DNA from: Pseudobdellovibrionaceae bacterium
Lineage (GTDB): Bacteria > Bdellovibrionota > Bdellovibrionia > Bdellovibrionales > Bdellovibrionaceae
DNA length: 47,367 nucleotides
NCBI GenBank assembly: GCA_021731025.1
Contig: JAKFYD010000012.1
Span: 1-47,367 of the forward strand
Direction: 5' to 3'
Both the position numbers and the translations under genes were made by a program. Below, one piece after another: positions 8,013 to 14,810 of this stretch. How positions within the stretch are numbered: the first letter of the stretch is position 1; every line of letters begins with the position of its first letter. The notes below the pieces were generated by a model. It was not told the origin of the DNA and did no database searches. It was given only the letters and a program-made list of their open reading frames with translations.

Positions 8013-8138
8013 CACACCACTGGAGGTTGCGATGGAGGACAAGCCGAGTATGTCAGAGTACCCATGGCTGACATTGGGCCCACAAAAATTCCCAAAGATA
8101 TTTCTTTAGATGATGCTGTCTTATTAACTGATGCTTAT
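8013..8138 (+). pseudogene. Relic of a zinc-dependent alcohol dehydrogenase (internal fragment)
   Basis: About 40 codons in one frame encode an internal segment typical of glutathione-independent formaldehyde-dehydrogenase-like alcohol dehydrogenases: GGCDGGQAEYVRVPMADIGP followed by TKIPKDISLDDAVLLTDA. In intact relatives this is followed by the PTGY block and a Rossmann domain. Here the frame turns abruptly into unrelated sequence after about 8138 and stops at 8268-8270. No N-terminal zinc-ligand region lies upstream. The intact paralogue at 27934-29106 has the equivalent stretch in a different version ([14 protein letters not shown]), so this is not a copy of it. It is probably a deletion remnant. 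Confidence 0.75.
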
Positions 8139-8208
8139 AATATATTTTCTCGAAAATTAGATAGCTGTATTAAAACCGTGCTTATTCCACCAAGCCGGAA
8201 TCACACCG

Positions 8209-8505
8209 GTGTTTGGCAGTACCCTGCCTCCGAAAAATGTGAGTGGGTTTTTGCGTCGTGCTGCGTTTAAATTCAGCGAGAATGATGTTCGTCATTGGCT
8301 GATTATGCTGTTTGCTGACCGTATCAATGTGGTCGAGGGGATTTTTGAAGATCTTTTCACGGGTCGTGTTCCCAATGTCTTTGCCGAAGCCGGATGGAAA
8401 GGCGAATTTAAACATAATCCGAAAGGAGTCATTTTGCGAGCAAGCCTTTACACAGCCGTCACTGCAGGAGCAGTATACTATTTCACCCGCAACAGGAGGA
8501 AATGA
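8209..8505 (+). CDS. Unrecognised small protein with C-terminal membrane helix, coupled to dps
   Basis: I do not recognise this family. The reading frame is open from 8161. The first usable start is GTG 8209, giving 98 residues. It includes the conserved-looking stretch [19 protein letters not shown], a helical middle ([17 protein letters not shown]) and one short membrane segment near the end ([15 protein letters not shown]), followed by basic NRRK. There is no clear Shine-Dalgarno site, so the gene may have lost its true 5' end when the neighbouring dehydrogenase relic formed. Its TGA overlaps the ATG of the Dps gene, and AGGAGG for Dps lies inside its last codons. Translation of the two is therefore linked. 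Confidence 0.55.
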   Translation: MFGSTLPPKNVSGFLRRAAFKFSENDVRHWLIMLFADRINVVEGIFEDLFTGRVPNVFAEAGWKGEFKHNPKGVILRASLYTAVTAGAVYYFTRNRRK

Positions 8506-8975
8506 TGAAAATGGATATCGGGATCGCAGAAAATGATCGTAAGGAAATTGCTCGAGGTTTATCTCGGCTGTTAGCTGACACTTATACTCTTTATCTTAAA
8601 ACCCATAACTTTCACTGGAATGTGACTGGTCCGATGTTTCAAACATTACATTTGATGTTTGAGCAAGAGTATAACGAATTAGCCCTTGCCGTTGATCTTA
8701 TTGCCGAAAGAATTCGTGCCTTAGGCTTTCCTGCGCCCGGGACTTATTCCCAATTTATGGAATTGGCTTCAATCAAAGAAGAGAGAGAAATTCCAAACGC
8801 CGAAGGAATGATTCAACTGTTGATGGAAGGCCAAGAGGCCGTCGTCAGAACGGCTCGATCTATTTTTCCCGTCGTTGAGAGAGTTCACGATGAACCCACT
8901 GCAGATTTGCTAACACAAAGAATGCAGGTTCATGAAAAAACCGCATGGATGTTGCGTAGCCTTCTTGAAAAATAA
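8502..8975 (+). CDS. dps: Dps-family DNA-protection ferritin-like protein
   Basis: A 157-residue Dps protein, normal length for the family. The ferroxidase-site signature is intact, with the pattern [10 protein letters not shown]-x-F-x-x-L-H, then F-E-x-x-Y and D-x-I-A-E-R-I. Dps dodecamers oxidise ferrous iron with peroxide, store it as ferric mineral, and often bind DNA non-specifically in stationary phase or stress. The start at 8502 follows AGGAGG; ATGs at 8505 and 8511 are alternatives. The N-terminus is short, without a long lysine-rich tail. It overlaps the preceding unknown gene by four bases. Confidence 0.95.
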   Translation: MMKMDIGIAENDRKEIARGLSRLLADTYTLYLKTHNFHWNVTGPMFQTLHLMFEQEYNELALAVDLIAERIRALGFPAPGTYSQFMELASIKEEREIPNAEGMIQLLMEGQEAVVRTARSIFPVVERVHDEPTADLLTQRMQVHEKTAWMLRSLLEK

Positions 8976-8983
8976 ATTTCTAA

Positions 8984-9018
8984 GATAAAAAGAGGCCCAA
9001 TTCTGGTAGAATTGGGCC
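8984..9018 (-). terminator. Rho-independent terminator (best on the minus strand)
   Basis: GGCCCAATTCT and AGAATTGGGCC form a perfect 11-bp stem at 8994-9018 with a 3-base loop. Read on the minus strand, the stem is followed by CTCTTTTTATC, a good U-tract, so it ends the transcript of the 9053-9433 gene. On the plus strand the trailing sequence is ATAAAAATC, so it can only be a weaker terminator for dps. Confidence 0.8.
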
Positions 9019-9052
9019 ATAAAAATCTATAAGAACAATGGCTACAAGAGCC

Positions 9053-9433
9053 TTATCGAGTTTCTACACCAGTTTTTAAGTCAGTCGTGTTTGATCCAGT
9101 ACCTGGTGTATTGCTCAATGTATCTGTAGTACCAGTGTCAGTCGTAGTACCAGGGCTGGTTCCCATCATAGTATCTTGACCAGTAGTCCCCATACTGCCT
9201 GTGGTGCTGTTCATGTTTGTGTTGGTATCAACTGCAGTTCCTGGGGTACCGCTACTCACTGGTTGTGAAAGGGTAGCGCCAGTGTCGCTAGTACCACTGA
9301 ATGTTCTGTCACGATTGGGTGTCATTGCAAAAAGCAAGACTGTGACGAGAGCAAGCAAAATACCTACCGTCCAATAAAATGTTTTTTTTGAAACATAATC
9401 CGTGCTTGGGGATCCCATTGTTACTGTTGCCAT
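9053..9433 (-). CDS. Single-pass membrane protein with Thr/Ser/Gly-rich tail
   Basis: A 126-residue protein of unrecognised family. A short cytoplasmic start is followed by one hydrophobic helix (about residues 20-37, WTVGILLALVTVLLFAM). About 85 residues of Thr, Ser, Gly, Asp and Pro with almost no hydrophobic residues come next (e.g. STTGSMGTTGQDTMMGTSPG). The tail is predicted to be disordered and to lie in the periplasm. An AAGGAA ribosome site precedes the ATG, and the terminator at 8984-9018 follows. It stands alone. The name 'hypothetical' is all the sequence justifies. Confidence 0.7.
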   Translation of the reverse strand: MATVTMGSPSTDYVSKKTFYWTVGILLALVTVLLFAMTPNRDRTFSGTSDTGATLSQPVSSGTPGTAVDTNTNMNSTTGSMGTTGQDTMMGTSPGTTTDTGTTDTLSNTPGTGSNTTDLKTGVETR

Positions 9434-9787
9434 AAAAATTCCTTTCGTACGTGGTTGTTGTCATACTCATGTCATGCCCATGAATTAATAACGCAGCAGT
9501 AAATTGCAAAAGATATTCCCGCTCAAATAAATCGATTTCTTTTTCAGGTTCGTTAAAGAACGCGAGAGGGCGTTTTTTCCTCGCAAGAGGGAAAAAAAGT
9601 TCTGCGCCTTGCAAGAAAAGTTTCTAGAAAGAACTCGTCAGGAATAAAATAAATAATTTCTGGTATCTGTATTGCACGATTTTACTAAAGTGCTTCTTTA
9701 TTTTTTGAAATAAAGAAAACCTATTACAAATTACAAAGGACAGCATGAAAATTCATCATTTGAATTGCATTTCAACAAGGAGGAAAT
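9434..9787. other. Intergenic region between divergent small membrane-protein genes
   Basis: No gene is supported in these 354 bases. They hold the promoter space for the divergent genes on both sides and two hairpins. One is TTTTTTCCTC-GCAA-GAGGGAAAAAA at 9573-9597, with a one-base bulge. The other is TTCTTTATTT-TTTG-AAATAAAGAA at 9694-9717. Neither is followed by a T-tract on the expected strand, so terminator function is doubtful. Confidence 0.5.
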
Positions 9788-10066
9788 ATGGACGTAAACG
9801 TATCAAACAAAGATCAGAAGCTTTCATCACAGTATAAAAGCGAACTTCCTAACGAAGTGATCGAAGAGCAAACTAAAAAAATCCCAAATTTGGTTTTTTT
9901 GGGATTAGGTTTGGCAAGCATCATTGGCTCAGCGAGCTTGACAGCATCCAATAAAAAAGTTTTAGGAAACTTTGTCGGGCTGTGGGTTCCAACGCTTTTG
10001 ATTTTCGGACTTTACAACAAACTTGTTAAAGTTGAAGACGAATTATTAAGAAGCAGAATGCACTAG
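9788..10066 (+). CDS. Small two-helix membrane protein
   Basis: A 92-residue protein. The hydrophilic N-terminus ends KKIPN and is followed by two membrane helices (about LVFLGLGLASIIGSASL and FVGLWVPTLLIFGLYNKL). A charged end (KVEDELLRSRMH) closes the chain. An AAGGAGG site precedes the ATG, and a strong terminator follows 27 bases after the stop, so it is a single-gene transcript. I do not recognise a functional family. It resembles many small stress-induced membrane proteins in layout only. Confidence 0.75.
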   Translation: MDVNVSNKDQKLSSQYKSELPNEVIEEQTKKIPNLVFLGLGLASIIGSASLTASNKKVLGNFVGLWVPTLLIFGLYNKLVKVEDELLRSRMH

Positions 10067-10092
10067 TCAGAAAAAGATAAAGGATGAAAAAG

Positions 10093-10114
10093 GAGGGCGA
10101 TAGCCCTCTTTTTT
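10093..10114 (+). terminator. Rho-independent terminator
   Basis: GAGGGC-GATA-GCCCTC is a perfect 6-bp GC-rich stem with a 4-base loop, followed directly by TTTTTT. It ends the transcript of the small membrane protein at 9788-10066. Confidence 0.9.
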
Positions 10115-10250
10115 CTGAAATTAAATTTTATTTTTTTTTAAAATTCCGTGATTGACTGGATAAAAGAAAAAAAATTTCCACGAGAAGCTATAAATTCATT
10201 CTCCTGATATTTTAATTGCTCACGCTGTGCGCAATTGATATTCAGTCTCT

Positions 10251-11732
10251 ATGAATAAAATTTTAAAGAAAACAATCAATTGGAGCATTGAACGAAAACT
10301 ACTAGTCATTTTTCTAATGACATTTATCGGCGTCGTGATGAGTGGATGGATTTACGCCATGAAATTGCGACAAACCATCGCTACAAATAATGCCGTCGTG
10401 AACGTGGATGTGCGTGCCCTGGTGGAAGTTGAGCGCATGCGTAATATCTCAGAATCTCAAATTGCAAATGCACGCTCATTTTTTCTTCTGGGTTCTCGTA
10501 ACCTTTTTGATAAATATAAAAAAGATAAACAAACTCTGATGGAATCTTTAGCTGCATTCGAAAAACAATATAGCTTACCTCAAGTTGCCGAGGTGATTAA
10601 ACGCATCGATACTGTTGAACAGCAGCTGCAAGAATTTTTCGATCAGGGAATGGAGTTTCGAGAAAAGCAAACCGAATCAAAAATTGTAGGTCAGTTTTTT
10701 CAAGCGAAAAGTAATCCTCTTCGTAATCAACTGAATGAAGCTTTCGATGAAATCATGCGACTGCACAATGCCGAGCTTGACCGTGCTCGAGCTCAAGCGC
10801 GGGAAGCTGCTCTGGAGGCGGAAGTACAGATTCCTCGCGGGATGATGTGGTTTACGGGTTTAATCAGTGCTCTGTTTTTAGGGATGACCTTGCTCTTAAT
10901 TAGAATGCTCACCGAGCGCACTCGCAAGTTGGCGGAAAGAGATCGCCTTTACGACGAAGCTAAAAAAGCCGTGCAATCTCGAGATGAAGTGATATCCGCT
11001 ATTTCACAAGATTTAAATGAACCCCTGACTGTAATCAAACAGACTGCAGATAATTTAACGAATTTCTCTGATGCCCCCAACGTTCAGGATAGAGTGGAAT
11101 TGATAAAAAGCTCAGCTGTAATGATCGAAGATATAGTCAAAGATATCTGTGATCAAAAGAAAGCTGATATGGGAAGTATGACATTGAGAATGAATCAATT
11201 AGGTATTGATGAAATTCTTGATGAAGCCCGTATCATTTTGCAGCCAGTTGCAAAACAACGCGACATTCGTTTACAGTTTGATTCTGTGAATCCACCTGTC
11301 CTGGCCTTTTTTGACCGCGAACGTGTCTTACGGGTGCTTTCAAATCTTGTCGGCAATGCGATTAAATTCAGTCCCAAACACAGTAAAGTTGTTGTTAAGG
11401 TTCGCAGTGATCAAAAGTTTGTTTATATCTCTGTAGTTGATAGCGGCCCTGGCCTTCCCGATAAACAAACTACAGAAATTTTCGAAAATTTTTGGCAGGC
11501 GCGAAAAACGGCTGATCAAGGTGCGGGGATTGGTTTGGCCATCGTAAAAACAATCGTTGAAGCTCACGGTGGAACTGTCCATGTTGATAATCAATCGGGT
11601 GGAAGCACATTCACTTTTTCTCTTCCACGTCGCCGCCCTGTAGGCGCTCATTTGGGACGACCAACACCTACTGTGAAACATACGCCAAGATCTCATTTGT
11701 CAGGGGACTTCCACGAAGGCTCTACTTACTAG
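10251..11732 (+). CDS. Membrane sensor histidine kinase lacking the phospho-acceptor His
   Basis: A 493-residue kinase. Transmembrane helix 1 is at about 16-36. A helical periplasmic sensor region follows (about 40-198, CHASE3 or four-helix-bundle-like), then helix 2 at about 201-219, a HisKA-like helix (about 243-310) and an HATPase_c domain (about 345-470). The ATP-binding boxes are intact: N-box NLVGNAIKF, G1 DSGPGLP and G2 GAGIGLAIV. The dimerisation helix reads ISAISQDLNEPLTVI where SHDLR/SHELR is normal, so the acceptor histidine is Gln253 (CAA at 11007-11009). It cannot autophosphorylate at the usual position. It may work as a heterodimer partner, as a sensor pseudokinase, or be decaying. 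No response regulator is adjacent. The next gene starts 59 bases downstream. Confidence 0.85.
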   Translation: MNKILKKTINWSIERKLLVIFLMTFIGVVMSGWIYAMKLRQTIATNNAVVNVDVRALVEVERMRNISESQIANARSFFLLGSRNLFDKYKKDKQTLMESLAAFEKQYSLPQVAEVIKRIDTVEQQLQEFFDQGMEFREKQTESKIVGQFFQAKSNPLRNQLNEAFDEIMRLHNAELDRARAQAREAALEAEVQIPRGMMWFTGLISALFLGMTLLLIRMLTERTRKLAERDRLYDEAKKAVQSRDEVISAISQDLNEPLTVIKQTADNLTNFSDAPNVQDRVELIKSSAVMIEDIVKDICDQKKADMGSMTLRMNQLGIDEILDEARIILQPVAKQRDIRLQFDSVNPPVLAFFDRERVLRVLSNLVGNAIKFSPKHSKVVVKVRSDQKFVYISVVDSGPGLPDKQTTEIFENFWQARKTADQGAGIGLAIVKTIVEAHGGTVHVDNQSGGSTFTFSLPRRRPVGAHLGRPTPTVKHTPRSHLSGDFHEGSTY

Positions 11733-11791
11733 AGCCCTCTCGAAATCTCTATAGTGCCTAAGGTATACGTGTTGCATTTGTTTCTGAGAAT

Positions 11792-12445
11792 ATGCCAACA
11801 CGTATTAGCAGCTTTTTAAGTCGCATTTTATTGATCACCCTCGTGACAGGGGTGACATTTTCGAGCCATGCCGGCTCTTTATCCTGTGAAAGCCTTTTTA
11901 ACGAGGTTTTAGACCCAATTCAGGTTATCAAAAAGGCGTTCTCAGATAAATCGACTTATCACCCTTTTGGTTGTGCCGGTAACGTGGGACGCCTCCTCCT
12001 TCAGTTAAGCTCAGCCCAAGATATTTCTCAGGCGAAAGTGATATTTCTTCTTCATGAAAAAGGAACATCGAGTGGAATTCCGATGAAGATGAAATTAAAA
12101 CCGATGAATGTTCGGGAAGATATTAATGTTTGGAATTACCACACAGTTCTTTTGTCAAAAGGTGAAATTATCGATTTGCACTCGAAACCTTTTCCTTTAC
12201 CGATGCAGGCTTATTTCAGTCGGCACTTTCCCGAAAATGCAAATGGCAAAAGATGGAAAGGTTTAATGCTTCAATCGTTTCCAGCTGATCAATACATGAA
12301 GGCCTACTTAAGCTTAGAGGAAAAAAATACGCAAAAGATTGATCAGATCATAGCCGTTATGTACTTAAATAAACCAAACACTCCAGAATCGCCTCTTTTA
12401 TCCCTTTCGGATTTCTTGTTGCAACAAGAGACTCCGTTCCCTTAA
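11792..12445 (+). CDS. Secreted protein with protein-glutaminase-like Cys-His-Asp arrangement
   Basis: A 217-residue protein with a signal peptide (about 1-27, ending SSHAG). The order and spacing of Cys61 (HPFGCAGNVGR), His117 (WNYHTVLL) and Asp128 (GEIIDLHS) resemble the papain-like protein-glutaminase/deamidase fold, in which Cys, WxYHV-type His and a D-P/D-L Asp form the catalytic triad. That relation is my inference from the motif pattern, not a firm family hit. If right, the enzyme would deamidate glutamine side chains outside the cytoplasm. Another papain-fold role is equally possible. It lies alone after the His-less kinase. Confidence 0.5.
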   Translation: MPTRISSFLSRILLITLVTGVTFSSHAGSLSCESLFNEVLDPIQVIKKAFSDKSTYHPFGCAGNVGRLLLQLSSAQDISQAKVIFLLHEKGTSSGIPMKMKLKPMNVREDINVWNYHTVLLSKGEIIDLHSKPFPLPMQAYFSRHFPENANGKRWKGLMLQSFPADQYMKAYLSLEEKNTQKIDQIIAVMYLNKPNTPESPLLSLSDFLLQQETPFP

Positions 12446-12501
12446 ACAAAAATTATTTACATTCCAGGCGTGTATTTTGCACTCTCAGGAGATAGCTGAA
12501 A

Positions 12502-12520
12502 TCCCCGATAAAATCGGGGA
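12502..12520. repeat. GC-rich hairpin between secreted protein and PPOX genes
   Basis: TCCCCGAT-AAA-ATCGGGGA is a perfect 8-bp inverted repeat 57 bases after the upstream stop. There is no T-run on either side. It could be a weak terminator, an RNA-stability element or a protein-binding palindrome. Confidence 0.4.
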
Positions 12521-12579
12521 AATCTTCCGTATTGCTGTGCTTTAGCTGGGAATTTATGAACATCAACGAGGGGGCTCCA

Positions 12580-13086
12580 GTGAATGAAAACTATAAGAAT
12601 GATATCGAACATTTCGCTCATTTGATTAGAGATATTAAATTCACCATGTTTACCACTTTTAACGCTGAAACTGGCCATATGCAAAGTCGTCCCATGACTT
12701 TACAAGAAATGGAATTTGATGGAGTTCTCTGGTTTTTTGCGAACAAAAATTCGGAAATGGTTCGGCAAATCAATGCGAATCCTACAGTGAACTTATCTTT
12801 TTCAAATATTAAAAATTTTTCCTTTCTGTCTGCTGAAGGAAAAGCCTTTCTTACAGTTGATGGTCATAAAAAAGAAGAGCTTTGGAATCCCACTTATCAA
12901 GCTTGGTTTCCAGAAGGAATTGATGATCCCCAATTGGGTTTAGTGAAAGTTGTAGTCGAGGGTGCAGACTATTGGGAATCGCCCGACTCAAAATTAGTTC
13001 GTTTGGCTGGTATGGCGAAAGCGATTCTTGGAGGGAAAAAGGCCGATGCAAGTTTGGGTAAGCATGGGCATTTGAACTTAACTTAA
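12580..13086 (+). CDS. Pyridoxamine 5'-phosphate oxidase-like (general stress protein 26 type)
   Basis: A protein of about 169 residues with the split-barrel FMN-binding fold of the general-stress-protein-26 group. It has the start FTMFTTFNAETGHMQSRPM, then DGVLWFFANKNSEMVRQI, NPTVNLSF and the W-x-P-x-Y-x-A-W-F-P motif. Members bind flavin or pyridoxal-type cofactors, and their reactions are mostly unknown. I use GTG at 12580 because GAGGGGG lies just upstream. ATG 12556 and an earlier start at 12532 are possible but add residues unlike the family. The methyltransferase gene begins four bases after the stop, indicating co-transcription. Confidence 0.82.
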   Translation: MNENYKNDIEHFAHLIRDIKFTMFTTFNAETGHMQSRPMTLQEMEFDGVLWFFANKNSEMVRQINANPTVNLSFSNIKNFSFLSAEGKAFLTVDGHKKEELWNPTYQAWFPEGIDDPQLGLVKVVVEGADYWESPDSKLVRLAGMAKAILGGKKADASLGKHGHLNLT

Positions 13087-13090
13087 CAGT

Positions 13091-13885
13091 ATGTACGGCA
13101 CGGGCGTCCTTGATCCTGGAAGAATCATCGATTGGGGACATACATCTAAAGATTATGCCACCTACCGACCTGGTCCACCGAATTCGTTTTATGAAAAGCT
13201 TAAAGCTTTAGATGTTGGGCTCCCTGATCAATGCCTTCTTGATTTAGGAACTGGAACTGGAGTTCTCGCGCGAGAGTTTGCTCGAAGGCGAGTTCGTAAC
13301 GTTTGTGGAACTGATATATCGATTGCTCAAGTGCAAATGGCTAAAAAATTAGCTCAACAAGAAAATTTAAATATTGATTTTAGGACTTCGGCTGCAGAAC
13401 GGCAGCCGTTTCAGGATAAGGAATTTGACATTATTACTGCGAATCAATGTTGGCTTTATTTTGATTTGCCTCAAACAATTCGCGAAGTGAAAAGACTTCT
13501 TACTCAAGATGGACATCTTATGGTGAGCCATTTTTCTTGGCTGCCAAGGAAAGATGAAATAGCTCGTCGATCTGAAAAACTTATTTTAAAATATAATCCG
13601 CAGTGGTCCGCTGCAGATTACAGTGGGAAGATCCCTGCATTTCCCAAATGGGCTGAGGGGCATTTCCGTCTTAAAGCCATGTTTTACTATGACGAGAAAA
13701 TTCCTTTCACCATTGAAAGTTGGCGGGGAAGAATTCGTGCTTGTCGGGCCATTGGCGCTGCTCTATCCCAAGAAGAAGTCGAATCTTTCGATCGTGCTCA
13801 CGAAAAGCTACTCAGGGAAACTGTTACTGAAGACTTTACTGTCCTTCATCGCATTGATGCTCACATCTTTGAGCCACTCGTATAA
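13091..13885 (+). CDS. Class I SAM-dependent methyltransferase
   Basis: A 264-residue methyltransferase. Motif I is LLDLGTGTGVLAREFARRR, which binds S-adenosylmethionine. GTDISIAQVQMAKKLA (acidic loop) and the Methyltransf_11-type DIITANQCWLYFD follow, with LLTQDGHLMVSHFSW later. The N-terminus SKDYATYRPGPP is typical of the group that methylates small molecules. The C-terminal 90 residues form a substrate domain. The substrate cannot be told. It directly follows the PPOX-like gene and is convergent with DUF72. Confidence 0.88.
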   Translation: MYGTGVLDPGRIIDWGHTSKDYATYRPGPPNSFYEKLKALDVGLPDQCLLDLGTGTGVLAREFARRRVRNVCGTDISIAQVQMAKKLAQQENLNIDFRTSAAERQPFQDKEFDIITANQCWLYFDLPQTIREVKRLLTQDGHLMVSHFSWLPRKDEIARRSEKLILKYNPQWSAADYSGKIPAFPKWAEGHFRLKAMFYYDEKIPFTIESWRGRIRACRAIGAALSQEEVESFDRAHEKLLRETVTEDFTVLHRIDAHIFEPLV

Positions 13886-13889
13886 AATT

Positions 13890-14654
13890 TTATAAAGTCG
13901 CTTCGTTTTCCAGATCCAGGTCGACCAATTTTTTTAGCTCTAAGGCATTCTCGGTCGCAAACCCATAAGTGGTGTTGTCGAAGATCACCCAGGAACTTTT
14001 TGCCGGGGATGCAGGATGTGTTAATCTGTCGGCCAGCCGACCAATAACATTTTTTGAATACCGACTTTTATAAATATTCGGTGTGCCGTGCAAGCGGAAG
14101 TAGCGATCGACTTCAATGGGAGGGCGCCACTCTTTGCTGACTAAGCAGGGTTCAGGATCTGCAAGAACTTTACTGATATGAAAAGAAGTTAAAAGATCAA
14201 TGGCCTTTTTTTCACTCCAACTGGTATGGCGAGGCTCCCATAAAATAGTTCCCTGAAAAAAATGACGTAAATCTTGAAGGAATCGGCCTGCAGTCTTTTC
14301 ATTAAAATCTAAACTGGGAGGAAGCTGCACTAAGAGCACGCCCCATTTTTCTTTTAATTGCGAAATGCCAAGTAAAGTTTCTTTGAGTTTATCCCCGGCT
14401 TCAGCTAACCGCGTTTCTTGGGTAAAGTACCGAGACAATTTAACCGAAAAAAGAAAATCATTTCGAGTTGAATCACTCCAACGAGCATAAGTGTCTGCTT
14501 TATGATCGCGATAGAAAGAAGAATTAATTTCCACGCAATTAAAGATTTGGGAGTAGCGCTCGAGATGACTTCCTAATTCGGGAAACTGATTTTTAACGTG
14601 GGAAGGGATGGTCCAACCAGCCGTTCCGATGCGTAAAGTTTTTGTTTCTGGCAC
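13890..14654 (-). CDS. DUF72-family protein (YecE-like)
   Basis: A 254-residue TIM-barrel-like protein of the DUF72/YecE family. Typical segments are RIGTAGWTIP at the start, NCVEINSSFYR, then FLFSVKLSRYFTQETRL, VLLVQLPPSLDF, LWEPRHTSW and the end SWVIFDNTTYGFATENALEL. The biochemical role of the family is unknown. It is transcribed alone, divergent from the large hybrid kinase, with no signal peptide. The stop lies five bases from the convergent methyltransferase stop. Confidence 0.9.
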   Translation of the reverse strand: MPETKTLRIGTAGWTIPSHVKNQFPELGSHLERYSQIFNCVEINSSFYRDHKADTYARWSDSTRNDFLFSVKLSRYFTQETRLAEAGDKLKETLLGISQLKEKWGVLLVQLPPSLDFNEKTAGRFLQDLRHFFQGTILWEPRHTSWSEKKAIDLLTSFHISKVLADPEPCLVSKEWRPPIEVDRYFRLHGTPNIYKSRYSKNVIGRLADRLTHPASPAKSSWVIFDNTTYGFATENALELKKLVDLDLENEATL

Positions 14655-14810
14655 GCGTTAGCCGCTCCTGTCGTGGAGAAGGTATCAGTTCCAGTTTAGA
14701 GAGACAAAAAAATATTCCATTTTTACACAATTTCAGTGCATGAAGTCTGAGCTGAATATAGACTCGCGTTGCCTTTGAGGCTGAATAAGAAAATAGGAGT
14801 TCGTCACATA

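Noticed and set aside
8064-8270. 68-codon open frame starting at ATG 8064
   Set aside because: Its first 25 codons are an internal piece of an alcohol dehydrogenase and the rest is out-of-frame sequence, so the frame is a relic, not a gene.
9309-9614. 101-codon minus-strand frame overlapping the Thr/Ser-rich membrane protein
   Set aside because: It runs out of frame through a gene with a proper ribosome site and membrane helix; composition is not protein-like.
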